Assembly: GCA_947466695.1 (NCBI GenBank)
Contig: CANIFC010000011.1
Location: forward strand, 1-33,580
Reading direction: 5' to 3'
DNA from: Oxalobacteraceae bacterium
Lineage (GTDB): Bacteria > Pseudomonadota > Gammaproteobacteria > Burkholderiales > Burkholderiaceae_D
Length of the DNA: 33,580 nt
Part shown: one piece after another, positions 1 to 8,115 of the stretch
Numbering within the stretch: position 1 is the stretch's first letter
Layout: each line of letters begins with the position of its first letter
Translations under genes and position numbers: made by a program
The notes under the pieces: generated by a model
The model's database searches: none
Told to the model about the DNA's origin: nothing
The model's input: only the letters and a program-made list of their open reading frames with translations

Positions 1-131
1 AGATTTACAACCATAACATTCCGCAACGCGCCTTAAAGCATCAAACGCCGATTCAGGCGCTCAAGAAATGGCAGCAAGAGAAGCCTGATTTGTTCGTGAA
101 GCGAGTATATAACCAATCGGGTCTTGACAGC
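1..131 (+). mobile_element. C-terminal tail of an IS481-type transposase (IS right end)
   Basis: Reading from base 3, the plus strand encodes the end of a DDE transposase of the IS481/IS3 type. It includes the segments YNHNIPQRALKHQTP and KPDLFVKRVYNQSGLDS, which resemble the usual tail of IS481 proteins. The reading frame runs on past the expected GLDS end to a stop at 180-182, so the native stop has probably been lost at the junction. The element boundary is placed at about 129-131, because the minus-strand ABC exporter gene keeps good family sequence (QQFQQASLSV) up to there and then turns into the reverse complement of the transposase. A related tail lies at 20741-20890. The rest of the element is left of the window. 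Confidence 0.75.
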
Positions 132-1574
132 TACCGACAAGCTAGCTTGCTGGAACTGCTGCCACAAGCCAACCAGGCGTAGCATCGGCTGCGACAGACG
201 ACCGGAAAACATCTGGAACGCCACCAGCATCCCGATAGTGAAGGTACTGTCATTCATGACGGTATAGGCCCCGATACCGAGGATCATCAGGCTCATCAAT
301 TGTTCTAGCAGGTTCGAAGCAGTATTGTAGGTGTTGGCAAGCTGCTTGGTGGCAAAGCTCGCGTGCAGATAGCTGGCGAGATAGCCACTGTAGCGGCTGT
401 TCAATTGCGGCTCGAGCTGCAGCGACTTGACAGTTTCCAGGCCAACCACATATTCGGTCAGGAAAGCCTGGTTTCGGGCTCCCATCAGGAACTGTTCTTG
501 CAGGCGTATCTGGAACATTGGCGCGACGATCAGACTCAGCACGACGATGACGCTGAGGATGACCAGCACGATCAGCGTCAGGGTCACGCTGTAATAAAAC
601 ATGATCCCGACGAAGATCAGCAAGAAGGGGAAATCGAGGATCAGGGTGACCGCAGCGCTAGCGATAAACTCGCGAATTGTCTCGACTCCCTGCAGGCGAG
701 CGGCGATGACGCCAGTAGGCCGGTATTGAAAATACATGGGTGGCAGTTTAAACAGACGTTCAAATACAGACGAGCCAAGGACCGCATCGACCCGGTTACC
801 GGTATGCAGGACGAGGTACTGGCGCAGCCACGACAGCCCTGCTGAGAACAGCATGAACACGGCCATGCCGATAGCAATCACGATCAGTGTGCTCTGGCTG
901 TGGTGTACCACCACCTTGTCGATAATGGCCTGGGTGAACAACGGCGTCGCCAGCGCGATCAGCTGGATCACCAACGAAGCCAGCAACACTTCCTGCCACA
1001 GTTTCTTATGCTTGAGCAGTTCCGGCACAAACCACGAAAAGCCGAACTTGCGCGACTGGCGCACCTGCTCTTCAGAATCGGGGTCTGCCACCGCAACGAC
1101 CTGCGGGTGAACGCGGGCGATATGCCCTTGATAGCGCCGCGCAAAATCAGCCAGCGTCATGGTCACAGGCTTTTCGTCGTCGGATTCGACGACCAGTATA
1201 TTATTAGTGTTGGCTTGTAAAATCAGAGCGGGCGTTGCACGATGAGCACTGGACACATCGGTAAACGTCATATCAGTGCAGCCGGCGTCCTCCTTGCCGC
1301 CCAACGACTCCGCTGGAATTTCGCTTTGTACCGAAGCTCGAATTGCGAGCCATGCGATCAACGGGAAAGATTCCTTGTGTAACTTATCTACCTTACACTT
1401 GCCAAGGCTGGCGTAGAAACCATGTGCCCGCGCGCCACTGAGGAAAGACTCGGCGGTGTGTGGAGCCGCGAGTTGCTGCTGTGCCAATTCGCCTGAGAAC
1501 GGCTTGCGGTACATCGCGCAAATACCCTGCAGTGCCCAGAAAAATTCTTCCGGAGTGATTTGTATCGATTTCAT
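33..1574 (-). pseudogene. Type I secretion ABC exporter, truncated before its ATPase domain
   Basis: This is the inner-membrane ABC component of a type I secretion system, of the LapB/LssB/RTX-exporter kind. Residues about 1-165 form a C39-peptidase-like domain. The usual catalytic Cys is not evident near the N-terminus, suggesting a non-cleaving C39-like domain. Residues about 180-480 form the transmembrane domain, with hydrophobic segments such as LWQEVLLASLVIQLIALATP and LILDFPFLLIFVGIMFYY. Exporters of this family are about 700 residues long. Here the family sequence stops at QQASLSV (base about 132), and the last ~30 codons are read through an inverted IS481 transposase tail. Walker A, the signature motif and Walker B are all missing, so the product cannot hydrolyse ATP and is almost certainly non-functional. 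No membrane-fusion or outer-membrane partner is visible in the window. The start at 1574 (MKSIQITPEEFFWALQ) fits the family, but the Shine-Dalgarno sequence is weak. Confidence 0.85.
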
Positions 1575-2079
1575 TTCGTATCTTTAACCGAGCCGCTACG
1601 AATAATTTTTTGCAACAGGAAAAGGCCCCGTTTGACGACAGTATTACAGCAAAAGCTGTGCTCCACGTAGTCAAATCTACAAATACCAACAGTCTTTTTA
1701 AGAATAATTTTCGTTAAAAATATTAAATAATCGACATCATAAATTTCTTTATATCTTCTTATAGAGACTAGGAGCTTAAATTGCCATAAAGATATTTAAA
1801 TAACATTAAAATAATATAAAGTGCTGAAGGTTTGGGAGTTTAGTAATTGCGTTAACGTAGCAGCAATTTGTGGTTGCGCTCCGCAATCCATTGTTGCTTT
1901 GCCGGAGTCTGGCATCTCGGGTAGCGACCGGCTGGTAAAAACCATACGCTTTGAACGCAACACCAACACCTTCAGCGTTCCGCCGGCAGCACTGTGGTAT
2001 TCGTCAAAATTAAACTGGCAGTGCTGTAACGCTCACGATCTGGAGTGAAAGTAAGGCGCTGCGGCGACCTGTAAGAGTC
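1575..2079. other. AT-rich gap upstream of the truncated ABC exporter
   Basis: Bases about 1690-1820 are very AT-rich and probably hold the promoter of the minus-strand exporter gene. From 1821 to 2048 an open frame of 75 codons exists on the plus strand. I recognise no family in it and see no convincing ribosome binding site, so I do not call it a gene. It ends just before a strong terminator, so it could be the decayed end of a gene. Confidence 0.4.
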
Positions 2080-2109
2080 AAAAAAGACCAGATTATTCTG
2101 GTCTTTTTT
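2080..2109. terminator. Strong bidirectional intrinsic terminator
   Basis: A perfect 12-bp stem (AAAAAAGACCAG / CTGGTCTTTTTT) with a 6-base loop. It has A and T runs on both sides, so it can act on either strand. On the plus strand it has no recognisable intact gene upstream. Confidence 0.8.
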
Positions 2110-2137
2110 CGCTTTTTCGTAAAATGAATGTGGACGA

Positions 2138-2170
2138 CTTATGTACTATTTATGCACTATTTATGTGCCA
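2138..2170. repeat. Three tandem 11-bp units
   Basis: The units CTTATGTACTA, TTTATGCACTA and TTTATGTGCCA lie head to tail with one to three differences between neighbours, and a weaker echo (TTAATTTGCTA) follows. They lie in the gap between the terminator at 2080-2109 and the phosphatase remnant. Confidence 0.7.
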
Positions 2171-2245
2171 TTAATTTGCTATTTTTGCAATGCCTGGATC
2201 TGTTTGTGACCAATAGCGCCGCGCGTGCCGGATGCATATAACGAG

Positions 2246-2560
2246 TTATTTTATCGTCTCATTTTTTAGGTTTGCCAATAGACCACTGGTCGCACCTTTA
2301 ATGTAGTCGAGTACCAGGTCAAAACCAGAGCCGTTGTCAAAATATGGATCAGGCACCTCGTCGACAGTACTATTTTTTACATGCGGCATGAACAGGCCAC
2401 GTTTATCCTGATGCTACGGCATACAGGGTACCCTCAGCAGAGCTGAGATTATCCTGATCCATCGCCAGCACGTAACCAAAATTGACAAAATCACTGCCAT
2501 TGACCAGACGTGCCTTTTCCTGCGGCAGGTCAATTCCGCGCGAAACAAGCCCTCAACTGC
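2246..2560 (-). pseudogene. Low-molecular-weight protein tyrosine phosphatase remnant
   Basis: The minus strand encodes the later two thirds of a low-molecular-weight protein tyrosine phosphatase in two frames. One frame gives RGIDLPQEKARL followed by DFVNFGYVLAMDQDNLSS, the family's central part. A second frame gives VPDPYFDNGSGFDLVLDYIK, which contains the conserved DPY of the catalytic Asp loop, and runs to a stop at 2246-2248. The switch lies around 2410-2425, after EGTLYA, where the first frame meets a stop. The N-terminal CxxxxxR phosphate-binding loop is absent: upstream of RGIDLP the frame soon hits a stop and the DNA becomes the end of a GntR regulator. The gene is therefore both 5'-truncated and frameshifted. 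A single sequencing error could explain the frameshift but not the missing active-site loop. Confidence 0.8.
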
Positions 2561-2565
2561 CAAGA

Positions 2566-2930
2566 CTATTGATCCGGCAAGCCGGTGCCTTCCAGTATCA
2601 TCTGCGCCGAGCTGGTCAGATCACCTGCCAGGCCGATCCGGCTTTGCTCCGCCGAGCCCTTACGCAAGCCATCGAACAGCCTGGCATGATGGTCGAGCGC
2701 CGGCGCTTCCGACAGCCGGCGCGAGCCGGAACCCATGTCCAGGTTCAGTACCGGTCCGACCCGCAGCCAGATGCTTTCAATCAGACCGACCAAAATCGGC
2801 ATGCCCGAGGCACGGTAGACCGAGAAGTGTAATTCCTTGTTGAGCTTGATGACGCGCGCCACGTCGGGCTCGCTACGCCGCATTTCAACCGAAAGTGACT
2901 CATGCAAGGCCGCCACATTCCGTCACCCGG
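2566..2930 (-). pseudogene. GntR-family (FadR/FCD) regulator, C-terminal fragment
   Basis: The minus strand encodes about 116-120 residues matching the effector-binding FCD domain of FadR-subfamily GntR regulators. They run from ALHESLSVEMRRSEP through NKELHFSVYRASGMPILVGLIE and ALDHHARLFDGLRKGSAEQS to a natural-looking end (SSAQMILEGTGLPDQ). The N-terminal winged helix-turn-helix is absent; an in-frame stop lies just upstream at about 2930. FCD metal and ligand residues such as the DHHARL histidines are still visible. Without the DNA-binding domain it cannot act as a classical regulator. It lies directly beside the phosphatase remnant on the same strand, so the two broken ends were probably joined by a deletion. 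Confidence 0.75.
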
Positions 2931-3108
2931 TAGCCTACTTCAAAGTGGATTGCCTCCGACAAGATGATGATGCACAAAGAAATACTCTGCAAGACGGCTT
3001 ATTCGCGTATTTTCACTTAAAATTCATTTCTTTAATGCTATTTTTGTTGCATGTCCTTGCATCCATTGCTAGACTGCGCTAGCGCAATTGATTGACCAGA
3101 TTACCAGT

Positions 3109-3114
3109 AGGAGG
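3109..3114 (+). promoter_or_regulatory. Shine-Dalgarno AGGAGG that sets the start of the solute-binding protein
   Basis: A perfect AGGAGG lies 9 bases before the ATG at 3124. It favours that start over the in-frame ATG at 3088, which has no such site. Confidence 0.8.
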
Positions 3115-3123
3115 CACCATATT

Positions 3124-3960
3124 ATGCAAGTTCAGTACCATCCTCGCCTGGCAGCTCCGCGTACTGACTCAGCGTTTTTTTTCCGTTTTTTTCTAGCTGT
3201 TTTCTTGAGTGTGATTGCGCATTTTTCCTTTGCCGCTGAGTCATGCAAGAGTTTGATTGCCACCGGTAATCCGGAATATCCACCTTATCTGTGGCGCGAT
3301 CCACTTCATGAAACGCGCCTGATTGGCGCCAATGCCGATTTCATGCAATTGCTGGCGAAAGAACTGGGTATCGCTATCGAAACAAGATACGTCGGTACCT
3401 GGGCGCGCGTGCAGGAAGAAGTGAAACTTGGCAGAGCCGACCTCGTTGCCGGAGCTTTCCTGACTTTGCCAAGGCTGGAATACATGGATTATTTTCATCC
3501 GGCTTTTCGCGAAACAAAGTCTGTCATCTGGACCCGCAGCGATAGCACACTGCGCTATAAAAAATGGTCCGACCTGGCCGGTAAGCGCGGCCTGACTGTC
3601 ATCAATAACAGCTTCGGTGAAGAATTTGACCGCTACGCCAGGGAGTCCTTGAAAATAGCGTCGGTTCCCAGTGTAGAACAAGCTTTAAAAATGTTGAACT
3701 TATCGCGCGCTGACTATCTAATCTATGAAGAGGATCCGGGTCTCGCCTACGTCGCAAAGATGAATATCAGCGGCATTAAAACGATCAGCGCAGCTGTCAG
3801 CAACGAAGGTTTGCATCTGACCCTCTCACACAAGTCGGTATGCAACACGGCAGAAATGCGCGGCCGGATTGCCAAGGCACTCTATAAGCTCACCAGGCAT
3901 GATGTGGTGAGTAAGCTGATTGAACACAATATCGAGCTCTGGCGCAGGCAAGCCAGATAA
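3124..3960 (+). CDS. Periplasmic solute-binding protein, SBP_bac_3 family
   Basis: This is a 278-residue type II periplasmic binding protein of the amino-acid-transporter family (SBP_bac_3). Residues about 20-37 form the hydrophobic core of a signal peptide (FFFRFFLAVFLSVIAHFSFA), with cleavage expected after FAA. The mature part opens with a typical strand (SLIATGNPEYPPYLW), then GANADFMQLLAKELG and the strand-loop GRADLVAGAFLTLPRLEYMDYFHPAF, all diagnostic of the fold. No permease or ATPase gene is nearby. The next gene, 116 bases downstream on the same strand, is a membrane histidine kinase. I infer, without proof, that the protein acts as a ligand sensor for that kinase rather than in transport. 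The ligand cannot be read from the sequence. Confidence 0.85.
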   Translation: MQVQYHPRLAAPRTDSAFFFRFFLAVFLSVIAHFSFAAESCKSLIATGNPEYPPYLWRDPLHETRLIGANADFMQLLAKELGIAIETRYVGTWARVQEEVKLGRADLVAGAFLTLPRLEYMDYFHPAFRETKSVIWTRSDSTLRYKKWSDLAGKRGLTVINNSFGEEFDRYARESLKIASVPSVEQALKMLNLSRADYLIYEEDPGLAYVAKMNISGIKTISAAVSNEGLHLTLSHKSVCNTAEMRGRIAKALYKLTRHDVVSKLIEHNIELWRRQAR

Positions 3961-3984
3961 CTGCACCAGATAACCGCACCAGAT
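3959..3984. repeat. Two tandem 13-bp units
   Basis: AACTGCACCAGAT is followed directly by AACCGCACCAGAT, with a partial copy (GCCAGAT) just before. The array begins at the stop codon of the solute-binding protein. Confidence 0.65.
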
Positions 3985-4076
3985 CGTCTTCTGGCAAGAT
4001 CGGCCAGGTTCACCTGTGACGTTAATTTTTGAATGGCAGTCACTTTTTTCGCCACGCATCATTTACGGATTGACTA

Positions 4077-6041
4077 TTGAAAAAACTCTCACTTCGGCAA
4101 ATTCTCATTCTCGGCGTCGGGCTGGGCATCTTGCTGCCTGCCTTGGTACTGGGCTATTTCCTGGCGCAAAACCGCTACGAGCGTGAACTCGATTTACGGG
4201 TGCATACCGCAAAATCGCAATATGCAGAGATGCTCTCGAGTTCCATGGCGGTTCCACTCTGGAATCTCGACAAGGACGTCGCCAGGCAATTTGTCCAGGC
4301 GGTCATGCGTAACCCGGAAGTCGTGCGCGTCACGGTGCAGGATGAGTTCGCCCGCCCTTTCGTCCAAAGTGAGATACCCAATCGCCGGGCAACTGACGGA
4401 CAGCTTGAGGAACGTCCTGTTTTATTAGACGGCAAGGTCATCGGCAAGGTCACCGTAGAGTTGAGCACCGGTCGCATTAAACAGGATCTGATCGAGGATT
4501 TTCTCCAGCTTGGCGGCGCCCTGATTATTCAGGTGCTGGTCTCGTTCACCCTCATTTTGCTATTGTTTGAACGACGTATTGTTCATCCCTTGCAGCGCTT
4601 GTTAACCGCCACCGCTGAGCTCGCACGCGGCAAACTCGATACGCCGCTAACGTGGTCACGTCCTGACGAAATTGGTCATCTGGCACAGGGGCTCGATAAA
4701 ATGCGCCAGGACCTGGGCGCGCTCATTGCGGACCGGGATCTCAAGAATGCCGCCTTGCAGCAAGAGCTCAATGAGCGCTTGCGGGCACAGGAAGCCTTGC
4801 GCTTGAGTGAGAAAAAATTTGCCGCTATTTTCCATTCCTCACCCGTTGCCATGTCGGTTTTTCGTAAAAGCGCCAGCCTGACAATGATCGACGTCAACGA
4901 GGCATGGATTCACCAATTTGGCTGGTCCAGGGAGTCAATCTTAGCCAGTCCTGAAAAACAGGCGGCCTTGTGGCGCAAGCCAAAAGATCTCGACACGGTG
5001 CTGCAAATACTGGAAAGCTGGCGTGAGATTCAAGGCTATGAAGCATGGCTGCGCTGTGGCGACCGGGACAAGAATATCCTGTGTCTTATCTCTGGCAGAC
5101 TGATCTCACTCGGCGAAGAAACACTGATGGTCCTGGTGCAGGAAGATATCACCGAAAAGCGCCACAACGAGCAAGAAATCCTCACTCTCAACAGCAGTCT
5201 GGAAAAACGGGTTTCCGAACGAACCCATGCACTCAAGACGGCCAACAGTGAGCTGACCATTGTTCTGGAAGACCTGCAACGGGCGCAAAAAGAATTGTTG
5301 CGAGCCGAGAAAATGGCAGCGCTTGGATCGCTCGTGGCTGGCGTGGCGCATGAACTCAATACGCCCATCGGCACCAGCGTCACGGTAGCGAGCACCATGC
5401 AACAGCAAACTGATCAGATGATAGTGAATTTCCAGCAGGGCATGACACGCTCGGGATTGAACGACTATTTACAAAATTCCCGGACCGGTACCGATATCCT
5501 GCTGCGTAACCTGACGAAAGCCTCCGAACTGGTCACCAGTTTCAAGCAGGTGGCGATTGATCAGTCCAGTGCGAACCGGCGCATGTTCAAGCTCGACGAC
5601 ACGGTAGCAGAAGTCATTCTGGTGCTTAGTCCGGTGACCCGAAAAAGCAGAAATGAGATCTTGTATGCCATTTCACCAAAAATCGTCATGGAGAGTTATC
5701 CCGGAGCGCTAGGGCAAGTGCTCACCAACCTGATCAGCAATGCCTTCATTCACGGTTTTGAAGAGGGCGTTAAGGGAACGGTTATCATCGAAGCGCGCGA
5801 ACTCGATGGCGCGCTGATTGAGATTGTCGTGACCGACAACGGCAAGGGGATTCCGGATGAAAATATGAGCCGCATATTTGACCCGTTTTTTACCACCCGG
5901 CTCGGTCAGGGCGGTAGCGGGCTGGGCTTGAATATTGTCTACAATCTGGTGACAGGCGTGTTGGGCGGAAATATTGTCGTGACCAGCACAGTAAATCAGT
6001 CAACAAAATTTTGTATCACCCTACCGGCAATCGCCTCTTAG
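4077..6041 (+). CDS. Membrane-bound PAS-containing sensor histidine kinase
   Basis: The protein has 654 residues from a TTG start at 4077; no in-frame ATG precedes the first membrane segment, so TTG is the best choice. Domains in order: membrane helix about 8-28 (ILILGVGLGILLPALVLGYF), periplasmic region about 30-145, second helix about 146-166, HAMP about 166-220, PAS about 245-360, coiled coil about 362-405, then the phospho-acceptor segment AALGSLVAGVAHELNTPIG with His at residue about 425. The ATPase domain follows with N box (NLISNAFIHG), G1 (DNGKGIPDE), F box (FDPFFTT) and G2 (GQGGSGLGLNIVYN). All catalytic motifs are intact. No receiver domain or response regulator is encoded nearby, so it is an orphan kinase. 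The solute-binding gene upstream is in the same orientation and may supply its signal. Confidence 0.92.
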   Translation: MKKLSLRQILILGVGLGILLPALVLGYFLAQNRYERELDLRVHTAKSQYAEMLSSSMAVPLWNLDKDVARQFVQAVMRNPEVVRVTVQDEFARPFVQSEIPNRRATDGQLEERPVLLDGKVIGKVTVELSTGRIKQDLIEDFLQLGGALIIQVLVSFTLILLLFERRIVHPLQRLLTATAELARGKLDTPLTWSRPDEIGHLAQGLDKMRQDLGALIADRDLKNAALQQELNERLRAQEALRLSEKKFAAIFHSSPVAMSVFRKSASLTMIDVNEAWIHQFGWSRESILASPEKQAALWRKPKDLDTVLQILESWREIQGYEAWLRCGDRDKNILCLISGRLISLGEETLMVLVQEDITEKRHNEQEILTLNSSLEKRVSERTHALKTANSELTIVLEDLQRAQKELLRAEKMAALGSLVAGVAHELNTPIGTSVTVASTMQQQTDQMIVNFQQGMTRSGLNDYLQNSRTGTDILLRNLTKASELVTSFKQVAIDQSSANRRMFKLDDTVAEVILVLSPVTRKSRNEILYAISPKIVMESYPGALGQVLTNLISNAFIHGFEEGVKGTVIIEARELDGALIEIVVTDNGKGIPDENMSRIFDPFFTTRLGQGGSGLGLNIVYNLVTGVLGGNIVVTSTVNQSTKFCITLPAIAS

Positions 6042-6200
6042 ACAGCCTTGAAAATACCCGCCGCCAGCTCGCGTAACGTATCACTCACCGTTTGCTCATT
6101 TGCGACAAGCGCAGGGTTTCAGTCAGCATAACAACCCATCAACCCTATCAAAAATGGAACAGTGAGTGCCAGATTATCGTCTTCCGTGTCGTCGAGGGAA
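6042..6200 (-). pseudogene. Possible remnant of a TetR-like regulator C-terminus
   Basis: On the minus strand a stretch of about 50 codons reads as LALTVPFLIGLMGCYAD, an in-frame stop, then ALVANEQTVSDTLRELAAGI and a terminal stop overlapping the kinase stop. The helical pattern resembles the end of a TetR-family ligand domain. The match is by eye only, the internal stop means it is not expressed intact, and no helix-turn-helix is present. Confidence 0.3.
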
Positions 6201-6283
6201 CCCGTAGACTAATAAGGTATATATGGTGAGGTACACCCAAAGTCATTCTTCACCAAAAAATAACTGCGCCATCCTGCGTTCTG

Positions 6284-6319
6284 TCAGTGACGTCAGCGAC
6301 ATCAGCTACGTCAGTCATT
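6284..6319. repeat. Four tandem 9-bp units before the dioxygenase gene
   Basis: TCAGTGACG, TCAGCGACA, TCAGCTACG and TCAGTCATT lie head to tail in the leader, ending about 30 bases before the ATG at 6350. They create a spurious in-frame N-terminal extension (TSATSATSV) that should not be taken as protein. Confidence 0.75.
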
Positions 6320-6349
6320 TCAACCATTACCGGAAGCAAGGAAATCACC

Positions 6350-7141
6350 ATGTCAGTAAGCCCACGCATGCCAGCACTATTTATTGGCCACGGCAGCCCG
6401 ATGAACGCGCTGGAAGATAATGCCACTACACAGATGTGGGAAAGTTTTGGCACCCGCTTTGCGCGCCCGAACGCCATTCTCATTATTTCGGCGCACTGGA
6501 CAACGCGTGGCACCGCAGTAACCGCCATGCCAGCGCCAAAAACCATCCACGATTTTGGCGGCTTTCCGCAGGCCTTGTTTGACATGCGCTATCCGGCGCC
6601 GGGCGATCCTACACTCGCCGCACGGGTGGCGCAATTGCTCTCACCCCTGACACCGTCACCCGTGGTGCTTGACCAGACATGGGGGCTAGATCATGGCACC
6701 TGGTCGGTGCTGGTCAAGATGTATCCCGACGCCAGCATTCCGGTAGTGCAGCTCAGTATCGACCTGAGCCAGCCAGCGGCCTGGCATTTTGCCCTGGGCC
6801 GGCAACTCGCGCTGCTGCGCAATGAAGGTGTGATGATCATCGGCACTGGCAACGTGGTACACAATCTGGACCGGCTCAATCCGCGCTCGGAAGGCTACGA
6901 CTGGGCCTTGCGCTTTAACGCAGCGATGCGTCAGGCGATACAAAATGGCCAGTTTGAACAGGTCATTCATTATCAGGATCTGGGCCAGGACGCCGCACTC
7001 TCCGTACCCAGTACCGAGCATTTTTTACCCTTGCTTTATGTGCTCGGTGCCAGAACCGGCGAGGAACCGGTAGCGATTGTGTGCGACACCATGGAACTGG
7101 GCTCCATCAGCATGATGTCGGTCATCATCGGGACGGAATGA
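6350..7141 (+). CDS. ygiD: DODA-type extradiol aromatic ring-opening dioxygenase (YgiD-like)
   Basis: This is a 263-residue cytoplasmic protein of the class III extradiol dioxygenase superfamily, nearly the same length as E. coli YgiD (4,5-DOPA extradiol dioxygenase). The metal-binding and active-site histidines are in place: FIGHGSPMNAL near residue 13, ISAHWTTRG near 49, LDHGTWSVL near 115 and GTGNVVHNLDRL near 170. The start at 6350 is chosen because an AAGGAAA site lies just upstream and homology begins at MPALFIGHG. The open frame extends 21 codons further upstream, but only through a 9-bp tandem repeat. The physiological substrate is uncertain, as for most YgiD homologues; a catechol-type ring compound is expected. 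Confidence 0.9.
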   Translation: MSVSPRMPALFIGHGSPMNALEDNATTQMWESFGTRFARPNAILIISAHWTTRGTAVTAMPAPKTIHDFGGFPQALFDMRYPAPGDPTLAARVAQLLSPLTPSPVVLDQTWGLDHGTWSVLVKMYPDASIPVVQLSIDLSQPAAWHFALGRQLALLRNEGVMIIGTGNVVHNLDRLNPRSEGYDWALRFNAAMRQAIQNGQFEQVIHYQDLGQDAALSVPSTEHFLPLLYVLGARTGEEPVAIVCDTMELGSISMMSVIIGTE

Positions 7142-7298
7142 ATGTCCGGAGAACCAATGAAGACGTCATCATGATACTGCCGATAAGTCGGAATGAGATG
7201 GTAGTCGTCACGCCTGCCCGCCTCGGGATCTTCGCTCCGGCGCGATGCTGATCCGCAATTAACACGAGTCTCGGTTAACAAAACGAAGACTGAAAACC

Positions 7299-7751
7299 TT
7301 ACGGCGCGCCGCATTGCGGTTTTCTGTAAAACACAAATCCACCGAATTCAATCGACCCGGTCTGTTCGCTGATTTTGTAAGCTAGCAAACGTCGGGCGCT
7401 GTCGTAAGCGGCAAGCGCGCCGGCATGTTTGCGCAACTGCTCTTTTACCGGTGCTTCAGGAAAAGGCACTGTTCCGCCAAGAATCAATTCCGTATTCCCG
7501 CTTGCAGAGTTGATCCGCCACACGCCCTCATTAAAGAAGAGAAACCCGCCCTTGAATATCAGCTTACCGTCACTTGCCAGCAGGATGCAGATGAGGGGAA
7601 ACTCGGCGGCGGGAGCCTCCCAGACCTGCGGACCAGGTTCCACGGTCTTGTCGGCTTGCGCCGTGACAATTGATTGATGTGACTTGCCGGGCGGTGTCGC
7701 GCACCCGGCTAAAGCGACAACAACAAGGGCAAGAAAAATACGGCTGAACAT
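7299..7751 (-). CDS. Small predicted lipoprotein of unknown function
   Basis: The protein has 150 residues with a clear lipoprotein signal (SRIFLALVVVALAGC, Cys at residue 17), so it should be acylated and anchored to a membrane. The residue after Cys is Ala, with no Asp retention signal, which favours the outer membrane. The mature part has short beta-like stretches (LICILLASDGKLIFKGGFLFF) and ends KPQCGAP; I recognise no family. It stands alone between the dioxygenase (convergent) and a membrane-protein gene. Its upstream region holds an 11-bp tandem repeat at 7872-7926. Confidence 0.75.
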   Translation of the reverse strand: MFSRIFLALVVVALAGCATPPGKSHQSIVTAQADKTVEPGPQVWEAPAAEFPLICILLASDGKLIFKGGFLFFNEGVWRINSASGNTELILGGTVPFPEAPVKEQLRKHAGALAAYDSARRLLAYKISEQTGSIEFGGFVFYRKPQCGAP

Positions 7752-7871
7752 GGTTTGGTGTCACCGAAAGTAAGGAAATCGTCAAATCGAAAAATTATGC
7801 CATAACCCGGATGACCCGGCACCGTTATTCCCGGAAAACCCGGACGGGCCAGACTCCCGTTATTACTCCCT

Positions 7872-7926
7872 GTTACAGGATCGTTACAGGATCGTTGCAG
7901 GATCGTTGCAGGATCGTTGCAGGATC
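7872..7926. repeat. Five tandem 11-bp units
   Basis: GTTACAGGATC occurs twice and GTTGCAGGATC three times, head to tail, followed by a degenerate GTTGTAGCAGC. The array lies about 120 bases upstream of the minus-strand lipoprotein start, likely in its promoter region. Confidence 0.9.
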
Positions 7927-8115
7927 GTTGTAGCAGCATAGCATCATGCGTTTGCCCACTTACAATTTTATAAAATAATAATTATAGGATGCCCTGCCTA
8001 AAAAATTCAATTATCCAAAGACAGTATTTGTGAGGTCTCGTTAAACAGGTCTGGCTCCTGGCAGGATGACCAGTGTACTTTGCGTAGGCTGTCTGGTTGC
8101 AGTGCAAAGGCCGGC

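Noticed and set aside
1821-2048. 75-codon open frame on the plus strand
   Set aside because: It shows no ribosome site, no recognisable family and no conserved composition. It was kept only as a remark in the gap entry.
6287-6349. N-terminal extension of the dioxygenase
   Set aside because: It is the translation of a 9-bp repeat and has no ribosome site; homology begins after the ATG at 6350.
7709-7939. Minus-strand open frame with a repeated RSCNDPATILQ-like peptide
   Set aside because: The peptide is only the translation of the 11-bp tandem repeat. The true gene is the lipoprotein starting at 7751.
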